The notes beneath the pieces were generated by a model that saw only the letters and a list, made by a program, of their open reading frames with translations, was not told the origin of the DNA and did no database searches. The position numbers and the translations under genes were made by a program. DNA of 40,358 bases, taken from the NCBI GenBank assembly GCA_003153555.1, contig PLZS01000045.1:55708-96065 (forward strand). Reading direction: 5' to 3'. Source of the stretch: Candidatus Melainabacteria bacterium (GTDB lineage Bacteria > Cyanobacteriota > Vampirovibrionia > Obscuribacterales > Obscuribacteraceae). This document shows positions 1-10,081 of this stretch, piece by piece; the stretch's first letter is position 1; each line of letters begins with the position of its first letter.

Positions 1-62
1 CCGTCCTCTCCTTCAAGCGTGATCATCGCTTCTTCTTGCTGGGTCTGTGCTTCGTTATTCAT
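1..62 (-). CDS. 5' end of an unidentified gene (runs off the left edge)
   Basis: The first 20 codons of a minus-strand gene are visible (starting MNNEAQTQQEE, then MITLEGED). Its ATG overlaps the TGA of the upstream potassium-channel gene in an ATGA arrangement at 59-62, so the two are probably translationally coupled. The acidic ITLEGED stretch faintly recalls the start of DUF1292/YrzB-type small acidic proteins, but too little is present to assign a family. Confidence 0.5.
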   Translation of the reverse strand, partial: MNNEAQTQQEEAMITLEGED

Positions 63-1072
63 TGCAATTCCTCAAGTTTTTGCTTACAGGCCAGGGCGGC
101 AAGTGTTTTTAGCTCTTGTTCAGTACCCAAGGCTATCAATTCATCACCCTCATGGAAGATCAATTCGGGAGAGGGATTGGTCATCAGCTTACCACTTTGA
201 TTCACCGCGAGGATCATAGCGCCTGATGTTTGTTTTATGTTTGCGTCCTTTAAGGTCAATCCGATCATGAACGACCGCGCATCAAGCATGATTTGCTCCA
301 TCCGCAAGTCGTAAGCTGAACTATGCATAACAACGTCAAGGAATTCAGTCACCAACGGATGCGTGACAGCTGTAGCCATTCTTCGTCCACAGATCACATA
401 CGGAGAGATTACCATGCTCGCTCCAGCTCTGCGCAACTTAGCTTCAGAGCCTGGATTGGCGGCTCTTGACACGATTGTGATCGCTTCGTTCAAACCCTTA
501 GCTGACAACGCTATAAATGTATTGGCAGTGTCATCCGGCAGACAGCAGACGATGCCGCTTGCTTTTTCAATTTGAGCATCGAGCAACACCTCATCATTGG
601 AAGCGTCGCCGAGAAGCACGAGCAAACCTTCTCCTTCTGCCTTTCTGACGCGCTCTGGATCGGCCTCAACAATGACAAAAGGAATTTTATTCTGACGAAA
701 ATGTTTCGTTACTTCCTGTCCAGTTCTGCCATAACCACAGACGATCTGGTGCCCGACAAGCTTGACAATTCTATGCTTCATGCGCCTAAGACCAAAGTTC
801 AGTTCGAGAAAGATTTCTACAATGTCCGACAAGACATAGAGAACTATACCGGCACCAATCAAGATCAATACGATCGTATAAATTTTTCCCGAATCTGATA
901 ATGCGTGCGTCTCTCCATAACCTACGGTTGTAACGGTTATTACCGTCATATAAAGCGCGTCGAGAAATTTCCAATGTTCAACCAACATAAAGCCGGAGGT
1001 CCCGACCAAAATGAGGACCCAGAGCCGAATTATGTCGTTAAGAAAACGTTGTAAAAGAGAGCGATTCAACAA
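59..1072 (-). CDS. Potassium channel with TrkA-type NAD-binding (RCK) domain
   Basis: A 337-residue inner-membrane ion channel subunit. It has a two-helix pore module: a first membrane helix at about residues 13-31, a pore loop with the K+ selectivity filter TTVGYGE at 48-54, and a second helix at about 64-90. A cytoplasmic TrkA-N Rossmann domain follows (nucleotide-binding GYGRTG at 113-118, acidic residue about 20 later), then a TrkA-C-like domain in the last 80 residues. This is the MthK/Kch-like layout, normally a tetramer gated by a ligand or nucleotide. The start is TTG (TTG-TTG-AAT), because no upstream ATG would keep the first helix; its ribosome site is weak. The gene is divergent from atpD, and its stop overlaps the next gene downstream. 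The ligand cannot be told from sequence. Confidence 0.9.
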   Translation of the reverse strand: MLNRSLLQRFLNDIIRLWVLILVGTSGFMLVEHWKFLDALYMTVITVTTVGYGETHALSDSGKIYTIVLILIGAGIVLYVLSDIVEIFLELNFGLRRMKHRIVKLVGHQIVCGYGRTGQEVTKHFRQNKIPFVIVEADPERVRKAEGEGLLVLLGDASNDEVLLDAQIEKASGIVCCLPDDTANTFIALSAKGLNEAITIVSRAANPGSEAKLRRAGASMVISPYVICGRRMATAVTHPLVTEFLDVVMHSSAYDLRMEQIMLDARSFMIGLTLKDANIKQTSGAMILAVNQSGKLMTNPSPELIFHEGDELIALGTEQELKTLAALACKQKLEELQ

Positions 1073-1203
1073 TTAAGTAAAGCCAGACAGCGTGCGCATA
1101 CGAAAAGTATCATAAACGAGTGAGGCAAAGGTGCCCGTAGCATCTATCCTATAGCTGTTAAGATCTAAATTTGTTGTCGGATCATTAGCCGACGTACATT
1201 TAG

Positions 1204-2694
<1,491 letters not shown>

Positions 2695-2705
2695 GCCCCG
2701 TATTT

Positions 2706-3422
2706 ATGAAAAAGAAAAACCAACCAACTCCCGCAACTCCAGCCACCGAGAGCAGTCCTGCCAAAATTGTGACTCGCGACATCTTTTTGTTCGGGCGCCT
2801 GGAAAATGAGATCACGCTTCCGGTTATAAAAAAACTGATCAAACTCAACAAATTAGATGCACAAGCGCCAATCAATCTATACATCAATTCGGCCGGTGGC
2901 AACGGTTATAACGCCGATGCAATCATCGCCATGATGCATTCCTTGCAAGCGAAAGTGAACACAATTTGTTTGGGTCACGCACTTTCAGGAGCTTGTGAAA
3001 TTCTCGCTTCAGGAACGGGGCAACGATCTTCATATGAGTTTGCCACGCTCATGTTTCACCAGACACTCTGGGAAGCTGATGGTGACATCACCAACTTGGA
3101 GATTCAAGCAGCTCAGGGACTAAGATTCCGCGAAGCACAAATCGAACTTCTGCATCGCTGTACGGGGCAAGATAAGTCCGTTGTCAGAAAAGACATCGAG
3201 CGCGATCACTACATGTCGGCAGATGAGGCGCTTCAATACGGCATCATCGATGTTGTCTTGAGCCATGAACGGAAGGGTCATGTGGGCGACGGCGGGAAAC
3301 CAGCAACAATTGTTTCGAGGAAAAAAGTAGGCGCTAAGGCTGCCCATCAAGGGTCTCAAAAGGCTGAAGCGAAATCAGCGCGCAAGTCACCTGGCCGTCC
3401 AAAGACTAGCAAGGGAAGATAG
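2706..3422 (+). CDS. clpP: ClpP-family serine protease encoded between atpD and atpC
   Basis: A 238-residue ClpP/crotonase-fold protein. All three catalytic residues align with E. coli ClpP: Ser94 in GHALSGA, His118 in MFHQT, and Asp167 in IERDHYMS, followed by EALQYGIID. The oligomer core is recognisable (NLYINSAGG at 57-65), but the sequence diverges from housekeeping ClpP, notably GHALSGA for GQAASMGA. About 20 polar residues precede the core and about 50 Lys/Arg/Ala-rich residues follow it, ending with an AT-hook-like GRP core at 230-232. It sits 11 bases after atpD and 13 before atpC, so it is almost certainly co-transcribed with them. The ribosome site is weak. The family is clear; the substrate, the ATPase partner and any link to ATP synthase are unknown. 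Confidence 0.9.
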   Translation: MKKKNQPTPATPATESSPAKIVTRDIFLFGRLENEITLPVIKKLIKLNKLDAQAPINLYINSAGGNGYNADAIIAMMHSLQAKVNTICLGHALSGACEILASGTGQRSSYEFATLMFHQTLWEADGDITNLEIQAAQGLRFREAQIELLHRCTGQDKSVVRKDIERDHYMSADEALQYGIIDVVLSHERKGHVGDGGKPATIVSRKKVGAKAAHQGSQKAEAKSARKSPGRPKTSKGR

Positions 3423-3435
3423 GGAGAATAGCAAT

Positions 3436-3867
3436 ATGCCTGGCACTCTTAACCTCAAAATCATCACCCCGGAACGGGTTGTTTTGGAGCAGAAAGTAGA
3501 CGAAGTTTCGGCTCGTGCAATCGACGGTGAATTGTCGATTTTGCCCAACCACCAACCGTTGATTACCGCTCTGGCAGTAGATGTACTTCGTTTCAAAAGT
3601 GAAGGCGTTGAACACATTGCTGCCGTTATTGGCGGACTGATGGAAGTTGGCGAAAATCAAGTCACTGTCTTGAGCGACGTTGCTGAATTAGACACTGAAA
3701 TCGACGAAGCCCGCGCTCATGACGCCAAGGCCAAAGCTGAAGCGGAGAAGACACAAAAAACAGACAAGTTGGACATTTATCTCTCAGAGATGGCCATGTC
3801 CAGAGCAATTGCTCGTCTAAAGGCTGCGGAGTTGTCTAGACAACGTCGGCGTCGCAACCAACTCTAA
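3436..3867 (+). CDS. atpC: F1 ATP synthase epsilon subunit
   Basis: Epsilon subunit of the F1 central stalk, 143 residues. The N-terminal beta-sandwich is recognisable from LKIITPERVVLEQKVDEV, GELSILPNHQPLIT and GLMEVGENQVTVLSD; a C-terminal helical hairpin (about 88-143) ends in an Arg-rich RQRRRRNQL. In bacteria this hairpin can inhibit ATP hydrolysis. A ribosome site GGAG at 3422-3425 overlaps the end of the preceding ClpP-like gene. It closes the atpD–clpP–atpC unit and is followed directly by repeat elements rather than a clear terminator. Confidence 0.96.
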   Translation: MPGTLNLKIITPERVVLEQKVDEVSARAIDGELSILPNHQPLITALAVDVLRFKSEGVEHIAAVIGGLMEVGENQVTVLSDVAELDTEIDEARAHDAKAKAEAEKTQKTDKLDIYLSEMAMSRAIARLKAAELSRQRRRRNQL

Positions 3868-3875
3868 TCACATTT

Positions 3876-3903
3876 ATAAGCGCTCCGTCGCCTTCAGTGC
3901 CTT
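3876..3903 (-). repeat. Dispersed repeat family 2, copy 1
   Basis: Twenty-eight bases that recur exactly at 28160-28187 on the opposite strand. Read on the minus strand it starts AAGGCACTGAAGGCGACG and ends GAGCGCTTAT. It lies nine bases after the atpC stop, in the space between two convergent genes. A second block, CTCCTCCGCGC (about 3976-3986), is also shared with the other copy, where the two blocks are nearly adjacent. Confidence 0.85.
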
Positions 3904-3908
3904 TCGGC

Positions 3909-3964
3909 TGAGCAGCTTGACTGCAGTAGCCGAGCAGCTTGCTGCATAGGCACTCCTAGGATAA
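3909..3964 (-). repeat. Dispersed repeat family 1, copy A
   Basis: On the minus strand this reads TTATCCTAGGA, then GCCTATGCAGCAAGCTGCTC, then a second near-copy containing CAAGCTGCTC. The TTATCCTAGGA and CTATGCAGCAAGCTGC blocks recur at 10010-10081; the second block, with one change, recurs at 33816-33875; and a shortened version is at 17523-17558. It lies between the convergent atpC and glycosidase genes, nested between the two blocks of repeat family 2. The rest of the gap up to 4095 shows no gene. Confidence 0.8.
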
Positions 3965-4095
3965 GCCACCCACGGGCGGCTCCTCCGCGCGAACCCGTTC
4001 TTTGCGCACGTACATGCCGTGCTTCACTCACTGCGTTCTCTAATCGGTCATCCGCAAACGTTTTCGTCGTTTGGATCCGTCATCCGCACAATGCG

Positions 4096-5019
4096 TCATT
4101 CTTTGAAAAGGGCTAGCGCCGATTTGACCAGTGTTTCAGGGTCTCGTCCACACACCATCTTCAAAGAATCATCACTGGATTTAACGACCATAGTCGTGGA
4201 AGTTCCACCATCGAGATTAAGAGCCGCCACACACCCCAAACGCTTCATCAATTCAGCAACCTGAGCCAGTGTCAGTCCTGCTGAGAATTCATCCTGGCGC
4301 TTGCTTGCTACACACAAAAGCATCACATGCTTGCCATTTTTAGTGATACCAACTGCAGTGCGAGCGGCAGGCTTGTTAACGCCGATCGAATCGACCAACT
4401 TTCCGTCTGCTTCGGTTCTAACAAACGCCTCTTCAGTCGCCGTGAGCTTCGGCAACAGTCTGGGTCCCGCTTGTATAGCGTGCACAAGGGTTTGCTCATG
4501 GTCGATTGGTGTATCGTGAGCAGCGATCGCTAGCTGGATATTGCCCGTTTTACTTCTCAAAACTCTTAGCTCGCTGCGCTTAAATATGGTGTCAAGAAAC
4601 GGCTTTAGTTTGACGTTGCCGGTCAGCGCCTTGTTTTCGGTAGGGTCGCAAACCATAGTCCCATCAACGGTTATATAACTCGTACTTTCTCCGTTGCTTA
4701 GATTGAAAAAGGCGCCGTTTATAGCTGCGAGTGCATCAGTGCGAAGCGCCGTAGCAGTTGTTGTCGCCGTCGCTTCATTGACGACCGGTCTGATCTGCAA
4801 ATCGCTTCGACCTAACTCCGCGACCAACAAGTAAACATTGCTGCCATTCGCCGTTTTAAACTCGAAGTAATGGAGCCCAGGGCGCTTCGTTAATCGCGCG
4901 CTTGGCTTTAGTTCAGTCCAGCTGTTGAAATCTACCAAACCACTCACTTCGGCTGCTGGGGCTTCAATAGAGAAAGTAAAACTGACCAATAAGCTAACGA
5001 ACTGACAAAACACTTTCAT
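4096..5019 (-). CDS. Secreted phosphodiester glycosidase (NAGPA/DUF2233) family protein
   Basis: A 307-residue exported protein with an N-terminal signal peptide (hydrophobic 5-20, cleavage near PAA-EV at 23-24). The conserved core of the NAGPA family is visible: AAINGAFFN at 98-106, ARTAVGIT at 219-226, and ALNLDGGTSTTM at 266-277. Family members remove GlcNAc from phosphodiester-linked sugars or act on cell-wall phosphodiesters; the substrate here is unknown. Its ATG overlaps the stop of the upstream TPR gene (ATGA at 5016-5019), so the two are translationally coupled and probably act together outside the cytoplasm. Confidence 0.85.
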   Translation of the reverse strand: MKVFCQFVSLLVSFTFSIEAPAAEVSGLVDFNSWTELKPSARLTKRPGLHYFEFKTANGSNVYLLVAELGRSDLQIRPVVNEATATTTATALRTDALAAINGAFFNLSNGESTSYITVDGTMVCDPTENKALTGNVKLKPFLDTIFKRSELRVLRSKTGNIQLAIAAHDTPIDHEQTLVHAIQAGPRLLPKLTATEEAFVRTEADGKLVDSIGVNKPAARTAVGITKNGKHVMLLCVASKRQDEFSAGLTLAQVAELMKRLGCVAALNLDGGTSTTMVVKSSDDSLKMVCGRDPETLVKSALALFKE

Positions 5020-5984
5020 GATTTTGTTGTCCGAGTCTTGTCGACTGGTGCTTGAAAGGACAATTCTTCTGGAACAATCGGATCGAGCTCTTGGGCTCTG
5101 CGAATCTCTAAGGCTGCCAAATCGTCGTCATTCTTCTGGAAGTAGTAGAACGCACGCGCAAGATAGTAATGAGGATTTGTATTATCCAAATCGATCGCTC
5201 GAGTTAAGTCTGCTAAAGTTTTGTCCGACTTACCCATTTGCTGAAATACCCGTGCTCTTTGAAAATAGAGATTCGCATCTTGAGGACGCGCTATGATCTG
5301 AGAATCGAGGTTACGCAAGTCTCTGCCTGGGTCTTTCAAAGACAAATAAGTGTGACCTTGTTGTTTTCCTTCGATCCATTCAGAATGATCATTGAGCCCA
5401 CTTAGGGAAATCAATTCTCCTGAACCGTTTATAATGCCACTATATGCGGTGCCGGGCCTAAAGTAACCACTGACGTTAGCAGTGACATTTTTAACGGCGG
5501 TGCTGTAATCGTCGACGGCTCGTTGGTTGCTACCGAAATGAAGACGTTCAGAATTCACTTCTACCTGATTCTCTAGGGACGCCGACTTGTACTTCTCCAC
5601 AAGTTTTGGATTTAAACGCATCGCTTTTTCGTAATTTCGAATTGCTAACTCGTCGTTTCCTATTTTTGCATAAGCTGTACCTCTCCACAGAAATGCATTC
5701 GGATCTAACCCGCCTTTAGCTATCGCGCGATCGAAATCTAGAACCGCGTCCTTGTAATTACCCAAACAAAAAAAGCTCTGACCACGCCGAAAGTAGGAAT
5801 TAACGTCATTGGACTCGCTGCTTATTGCTTCGGTGAAACTAGCTATAGCACTGGAAAAGTTTTTATGCATCATTTGATCACAGCCACGAGCAAACGCTGG
5901 ATCGACATTTTTCGACTGGCAAACTATCGGCAAAGCCGACATACACATCAATGAGATGACCACAATCACTTTCCGGTAGATCAT
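5016..5984 (-). CDS. Secreted TPR-repeat protein
   Basis: A 322-residue protein with a signal peptide (MIYRKVIVVISLMCM..., cleavage near VCQ-SK) followed by tetratricopeptide repeats at about residues 35-135 and 235-310. Signature spacings are visible, such as ANLYFQRARVFQQMGKSDKT and AFLWRGTAYAKIGNDELAI. The chosen ATG at 5984 has a CAGGAG ribosome site 10 bases upstream and puts the signal peptide at the N-terminus; an upstream in-frame ATG at 6029 would add 15 polar residues. It is coupled to the glycosidase gene by a 4-base overlap. TPRs indicate a protein–protein scaffold, and the partner is not identifiable. Confidence 0.85.
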   Translation of the reverse strand: MIYRKVIVVISLMCMSALPIVCQSKNVDPAFARGCDQMMHKNFSSAIASFTEAISSESNDVNSYFRRGQSFFCLGNYKDAVLDFDRAIAKGGLDPNAFLWRGTAYAKIGNDELAIRNYEKAMRLNPKLVEKYKSASLENQVEVNSERLHFGSNQRAVDDYSTAVKNVTANVSGYFRPGTAYSGIINGSGELISLSGLNDHSEWIEGKQQGHTYLSLKDPGRDLRNLDSQIIARPQDANLYFQRARVFQQMGKSDKTLADLTRAIDLDNTNPHYYLARAFYYFQKNDDDLAALEIRRAQELDPIVPEELSFQAPVDKTRTTKS

Positions 5985-6044
5985 AAACACAGTGCTCCTG
6001 CCATTCGAAATCAAACTTCCATTTTTCAAAATAGTCTAACAGCA

Positions 6045-6078
6045 AAGAAAACCGCCGAGCTGAGTCGACGGTTTTCTT
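6045..6078 (-). terminator. Rho-independent terminator after the aldehyde dehydrogenase gene
   Basis: A 14-base stem with a single mismatch (AAGAAAACCGCCGA against TCGACGGTTTTCTT) and a 6-base loop. Both flanks carry A/T runs, so it could work in either direction. It ends the minus-strand aldehyde dehydrogenase transcript and isolates the TPR–glycosidase unit downstream. Confidence 0.8.
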
Positions 6079-6107
6079 GTTTTATGTTGTTGTTGTTGTG
6101 CGCCTAC

Positions 6108-7601
6108 TTAAGCAAGATTGACCCAAACGCTCTTGATGTTTGTGTAGAGATCAATCGAGTGCTTGCCAAGCTCACGTCCATAACCGCTCATCTTGTAACC
6201 ACCAAATGGGATCGCAGGATCGAGCATGTTGACGCAATTGACCCAGATTGTGCCCGCCTTGATCTGAGCAGCAAGCTTGTGAGCCTTTTTGACGTCACTT
6301 GTCCAAACAGCACCAGACAAACCGTAGGTTATTTTATTGGCTTGCTCGGCAACTTCTTCGACGCTATTGAAAGGAATCACAGCAAGAACTGGTCCAAAGA
6401 CTTCTTCTTGAGCAATTCTCATGTCGTTATGAACGCCAGTAAAGATCGTTGGTTTAACAAAGTACCCCTTAGCCAAATCGCCAGCTGGGGCATCTCCGCC
6501 GCATGCCACGGAGGCTCCTTCTTTCTTAGCGATATCGATATAGCTGAGAATGCGATCTTGCTGATCTTTCGAAACCTGAGGGCCGATCTGAGTCTTCTCA
6601 TCCATTCCATTCCCCTGCTGCATCTTAGCAACGCGAGCAAGGAGTTTGCTCATGAATTCATCGTGAATAGATTTTTCCAAGAACAGTCTAGATCCTGCGC
6701 AGCAAACCTGCCCTTGATTGAAGAAGATACCGGTGATTGCGCCTTTTACAGCGGCATCAATATCAGCGTCAGCAAAGACAATGTTTGGCGCTTTGCCACC
6801 AAGTTCGAGCGATACACGCTTAAGGTTGCCGATTGAAGCTTTGACGATCTCACGACCAGTCTTGTCTTCACCAGTGAATGCCACTTTGTCGATGTCCATA
6901 TGACTGGATATCGCAGAGCCAGCTGAATCAGCACCAAAGCCGGTGATGATATTCACAACGCCTTCGGGAAAACCAGCTTCTAAAATCAACTCACCAATGC
7001 GCAGTGCAGTTAATGGGGTTTGTTCAGCGGGCTTGAGAACAATTGCGTTACCGCATGCCAGTGCCGGACCAAGCTTCCAAGCAGCCATAAGCATTGGAAA
7101 GTTCCATGGGATTATTTGGCCAACCACGCCTACTGGTTCGCGCAAAGTGTACGTGAACATATTTGGATTGGCGTTGATTGTTTCGCCTTCAATCTTTGTT
7201 GCCCAGCCGCCGTAATAACGGAAGGTTTCTATAGTTTGAGGAACATCGATGTGTTTAGCTTCGTTGATCGGCTTACCGTTATCGAGAGTTTCAAGCTGCG
7301 CTAACTCATCGGCATTCTTCTCGATCAAATCAGCGAGCTTAAACATTAGCTTGGCGCGCTGAGCGGTGCTCATCTTGCGCCAAGGTCCTTCTTCGACAGC
7401 TTTGCGAGCAGCTTTAACAGCTTTGTCTACATCAGCCTTTGAGCCTTCTGCAACTTTAGCAATAACTTGATCATTTGCTGGATTGCGAGTTTCAAACGTC
7501 TTACCTGATTCGGCATCTACCCACTTGCCATTGATGAGTAGTTGTTTGTTCTTAGTGAGGAAATCTTTGCAAAGTAGTTCTTTTTCTTGGACGACGGCCA
7601 C
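6108..7601 (-). CDS. NAD(P)-dependent aldehyde dehydrogenase (ALDH1/2-like)
   Basis: A 497-residue soluble enzyme of the ALDH superfamily that oxidises aldehydes to acids. The motifs follow the ALDH1/2 pattern: PWNFP in the cofactor region, the general-base glutamate in LELGGKAPN, the nucleophile in GQVCCAGSR (the middle position of the usual triple-Cys is retained), EEVFGPVLAV, and a C-terminal PFGGYKMSGYGRELG. The cofactor loop reads FTGEDKTG rather than the common FTGSTEVG. The start is GTG at 7601 because GGAGG lies 8 bases upstream; an in-frame ATG 48 bases earlier lacks a ribosome site. It is monocistronic with its own terminator, and the substrate is unknown. Confidence 0.93.
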   Translation of the reverse strand: MAVVQEKELLCKDFLTKNKQLLINGKWVDAESGKTFETRNPANDQVIAKVAEGSKADVDKAVKAARKAVEEGPWRKMSTAQRAKLMFKLADLIEKNADELAQLETLDNGKPINEAKHIDVPQTIETFRYYGGWATKIEGETINANPNMFTYTLREPVGVVGQIIPWNFPMLMAAWKLGPALACGNAIVLKPAEQTPLTALRIGELILEAGFPEGVVNIITGFGADSAGSAISSHMDIDKVAFTGEDKTGREIVKASIGNLKRVSLELGGKAPNIVFADADIDAAVKGAITGIFFNQGQVCCAGSRLFLEKSIHDEFMSKLLARVAKMQQGNGMDEKTQIGPQVSKDQQDRILSYIDIAKKEGASVACGGDAPAGDLAKGYFVKPTIFTGVHNDMRIAQEEVFGPVLAVIPFNSVEEVAEQANKITYGLSGAVWTSDVKKAHKLAAQIKAGTIWVNCVNMLDPAIPFGGYKMSGYGRELGKHSIDLYTNIKSVWVNLA

Positions 7602-7801
7602 GGTTAGACCCTCCAGAGAGTGTTGATGAAAGCATCTCGTGAAAGCCAAGCTTCACGTTTGATAACGATAATAATGCGCTATAAATCAACTTTTTCTTAA
7701 TCTCTTAAGCTTGCTCTAACTTTGTTCGAATCGCCGATCGGGTCTTGCTGTACAGTGGGCTGTTACAATTCTGAGATTTACAGCTGTGTAAGGAGTAGAA
7801 G

Positions 7802-9991
7802 TTGACCTCCAAGGAAAATTCGGGCACTAAGGGACGACAGTTCGACTTATTTTGGATCAGCGCAATCGCGTTATTTATTGAATTGATCGTCATCCGCTGG
7901 ATGTCATCAGAGATTCGAGCCTTCTCAATTTTCCGCAACTTTCCCCTAATCGCTTGCTACGTAGGGCTCGGTCTGGGATTCATGAAAGACAAGGGCGACG
8001 AGCGTTTGTTCAAGCTGTTCCCCTTTTTATTCATGCTACTTGTGCTCGTTATTGATACCAGCACTTGGACTTCAGTTTCCGACATGCTCATGCCCTCGAT
8101 GCGAATCGGCGGGGGCGCCGCCGGCGGCTGGTGGGACGCCACTCACCCAGTAGCGGAGGCGGCAAGCCATCCAATGGAATACACAGCGATCTCGATCGGT
8201 GTGTTCTTCGCCATTTTCGTGCTGGTGGCTGCAATGATGGCAGGACTGGGACAGCGATTAGGAAAACTCTTCGATGATGGCCCGCCGCTTCAATCGTATC
8301 TTTTCAATCTGCTCGGATCGACAGCCGGAATTGCAACTTTCTCATTGCTGTCATATCTATCCACGCCACCACTGATCTGGATCGCTGTCGGCTGCCTTGC
8401 AGCGGGTTGGATCTTCAGAGAAAACAAACTTGGTATGGCGGTGCTCGTTGCGACAATTGCTCTGGTCGCGTTCATACCGGCCAAGAGCATATTTGCCACC
8501 GCCAGCAATGACGTGAAACCCCAGGTTTTATGGTCACCTTACCACCGCGTCGAAATGGTACCTCTGTTTATGGGGGGCAAAACAAACCAGATCGGTTATG
8601 AAATTTCGGTCAACAAGGCGTTCTTCCAGCAGCCTTTAAATTTATCCGACGCTTATTTATCAAGCTTGAATCCAGCAGAACAACAGAGGATGAAAGACTT
8701 CCGGCTGGATCAATATGAATTGCCGTATCAATTCATCCATCCGAAAAAAGTTCTCATACTTGGAGCAGGCACAGGCAATGATGTGGCCTCAGCATTGAAA
8801 CTGGGCGTCGAACAAATCGATGCCGTAGAAATCGATCCAATGATGATCGAGCTGGGCAGGAAGATACACCCTGAACATCCTTATGACTCGCCCAAGGTAC
8901 ACGTGTACATCAATGACGCAAGAGCATTCTTGCGGCAGCATCAAGATCAATACGATCTTGTTATAACAGCGTTTTTGGACTCACATGCAGTGGCAGGCAA
9001 CTCGTTGTCTGTGCGCCTCGACGACTATGTTTATACAATCGAAGGAATGCATGACGCACTCTCGCACGTTCGTCCAGGCGGTCTCTACAGCGTCACCTAT
9101 TGTGCAGTAGCCAGTTATCTTTCCAACAGACTAATCTCAAACATGCGACTAGTGACGGCCGAATCGAAGTACCCGCCACCACTGATTTTAAATTACAAAG
9201 GCGGCGCAATATGGCACCTTTTCGCTCCTGTAACAGCGGAGATGATGGCTAAGCTTCCAGGGCTGCAAAAATATGGCTATAAAGATAGCTCCGCAGCTGA
9301 AACGGGTGGTATCAAAAACTCGACTGACGATTGGCCGTTTCTTTACTTGAACACGGTTTCGTTCGATCCCCTATATCTTGCAATTGTCGCTTGCATCCTG
9401 CTCCTCAGTTGGGCAGTGTGCGGCGCTAGCATTCGCGCCAATCGCTCATCTGGACGCTGGCAATTGTTCTTCCTTGGTTCAGCGTTCATGCTTCTCGAGT
9501 TGGCGATTATCGATCGCCTGTCACTTGTATTCGGAACGACGTGGATCGTCAATTCAATCTGTATCTTTTCGGTTCTCACAGCGATCATTAGCGCCAACGT
9601 ATTGATCATCAAGAATCCGAAAGTCATGCCAATGGAAGCGCTCTACGCTGGGCTGATTATTTCACTGGCGGTTCTATATGCGGTACCAGTGCAAACGTTC
9701 AACTCGCTGGGAATGTGGGTCGGCGGCGGAGCAGCATCACTCTTATCGGTGATACCAGTATTTTTCGCCGGCATGATTTTCTCGACATCGTTTGCAAATG
9801 AAACTAAACCTCGCGCCGGTTTGGCATTCAATATGTTCGGTGCAGTGATAGGTGGTTTGTGCGAATACGTCGGGACATACACAGGAATTCGCAGCCTGCT
9901 ATTAGTGGCGGCGTTCTTTTATATCGTTTCCTTCCTCTTTTGGAAGAAGTCCGCGAGTTCAAGTGAAACCTCAGCCAAGAGTGACGTCTAA
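7802..9991 (+). CDS. Membrane-embedded spermidine-synthase-like methyltransferase-fold protein
   Basis: A 729-residue polytopic membrane protein. About five or six hydrophobic helices (17-33, 45-60, 70-86, 127-147, 165-230) precede a spermidine-synthase-like Rossmann domain with VLILGAGTGND at 317-327, VEID at 342-345 and NDARAFLR at 371-378. Six or seven more helices follow, from about 525 to the C-terminus. Proteins with this domain order are common in environmental bacteria and are usually annotated as fused spermidine synthases; polyamine synthesis is not established for them. The start is TTG at 7802, six bases after a perfect AAGGAG (7790-7795). It stands alone between divergent and convergent neighbours. 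Confidence 0.85.
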   Translation: MTSKENSGTKGRQFDLFWISAIALFIELIVIRWMSSEIRAFSIFRNFPLIACYVGLGLGFMKDKGDERLFKLFPFLFMLLVLVIDTSTWTSVSDMLMPSMRIGGGAAGGWWDATHPVAEAASHPMEYTAISIGVFFAIFVLVAAMMAGLGQRLGKLFDDGPPLQSYLFNLLGSTAGIATFSLLSYLSTPPLIWIAVGCLAAGWIFRENKLGMAVLVATIALVAFIPAKSIFATASNDVKPQVLWSPYHRVEMVPLFMGGKTNQIGYEISVNKAFFQQPLNLSDAYLSSLNPAEQQRMKDFRLDQYELPYQFIHPKKVLILGAGTGNDVASALKLGVEQIDAVEIDPMMIELGRKIHPEHPYDSPKVHVYINDARAFLRQHQDQYDLVITAFLDSHAVAGNSLSVRLDDYVYTIEGMHDALSHVRPGGLYSVTYCAVASYLSNRLISNMRLVTAESKYPPPLILNYKGGAIWHLFAPVTAEMMAKLPGLQKYGYKDSSAAETGGIKNSTDDWPFLYLNTVSFDPLYLAIVACILLLSWAVCGASIRANRSSGRWQLFFLGSAFMLLELAIIDRLSLVFGTTWIVNSICIFSVLTAIISANVLIIKNPKVMPMEALYAGLIISLAVLYAVPVQTFNSLGMWVGGGAASLLSVIPVFFAGMIFSTSFANETKPRAGLAFNMFGAVIGGLCEYVGTYTGIRSLLLVAAFFYIVSFLFWKKSASSSETSAKSDV

Positions 9992-10009
9992 ATTAGAACG
10001 CTAAAGCTG

Positions 10010-10081
10010 TTATCCTAGGATAGTCTATGCACACTAGTGGGGTCTATGCAGCAAGCTGCCCGACTCCGCAAGCTGCTCGAC
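10010..10081 (+). repeat. Dispersed repeat family 1, copy B (longest copy)
   Basis: It begins with TTATCCTAGGATAG (containing the perfect palindrome TATCCTAGGATA), then CTATGCACACTAGTGGGG, TCTATGCAGCAAGCTGCC, and a last block GCAAGCTGCTCGAC. TCTATGCA and GCAAGCTGC each occur twice, suggesting internal duplication. It fills the space between two convergent genes and abuts the stop codon of the next one. Related copies are at 3909-3964, 17523-17558 and 33816-33875. Confidence 0.85.
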
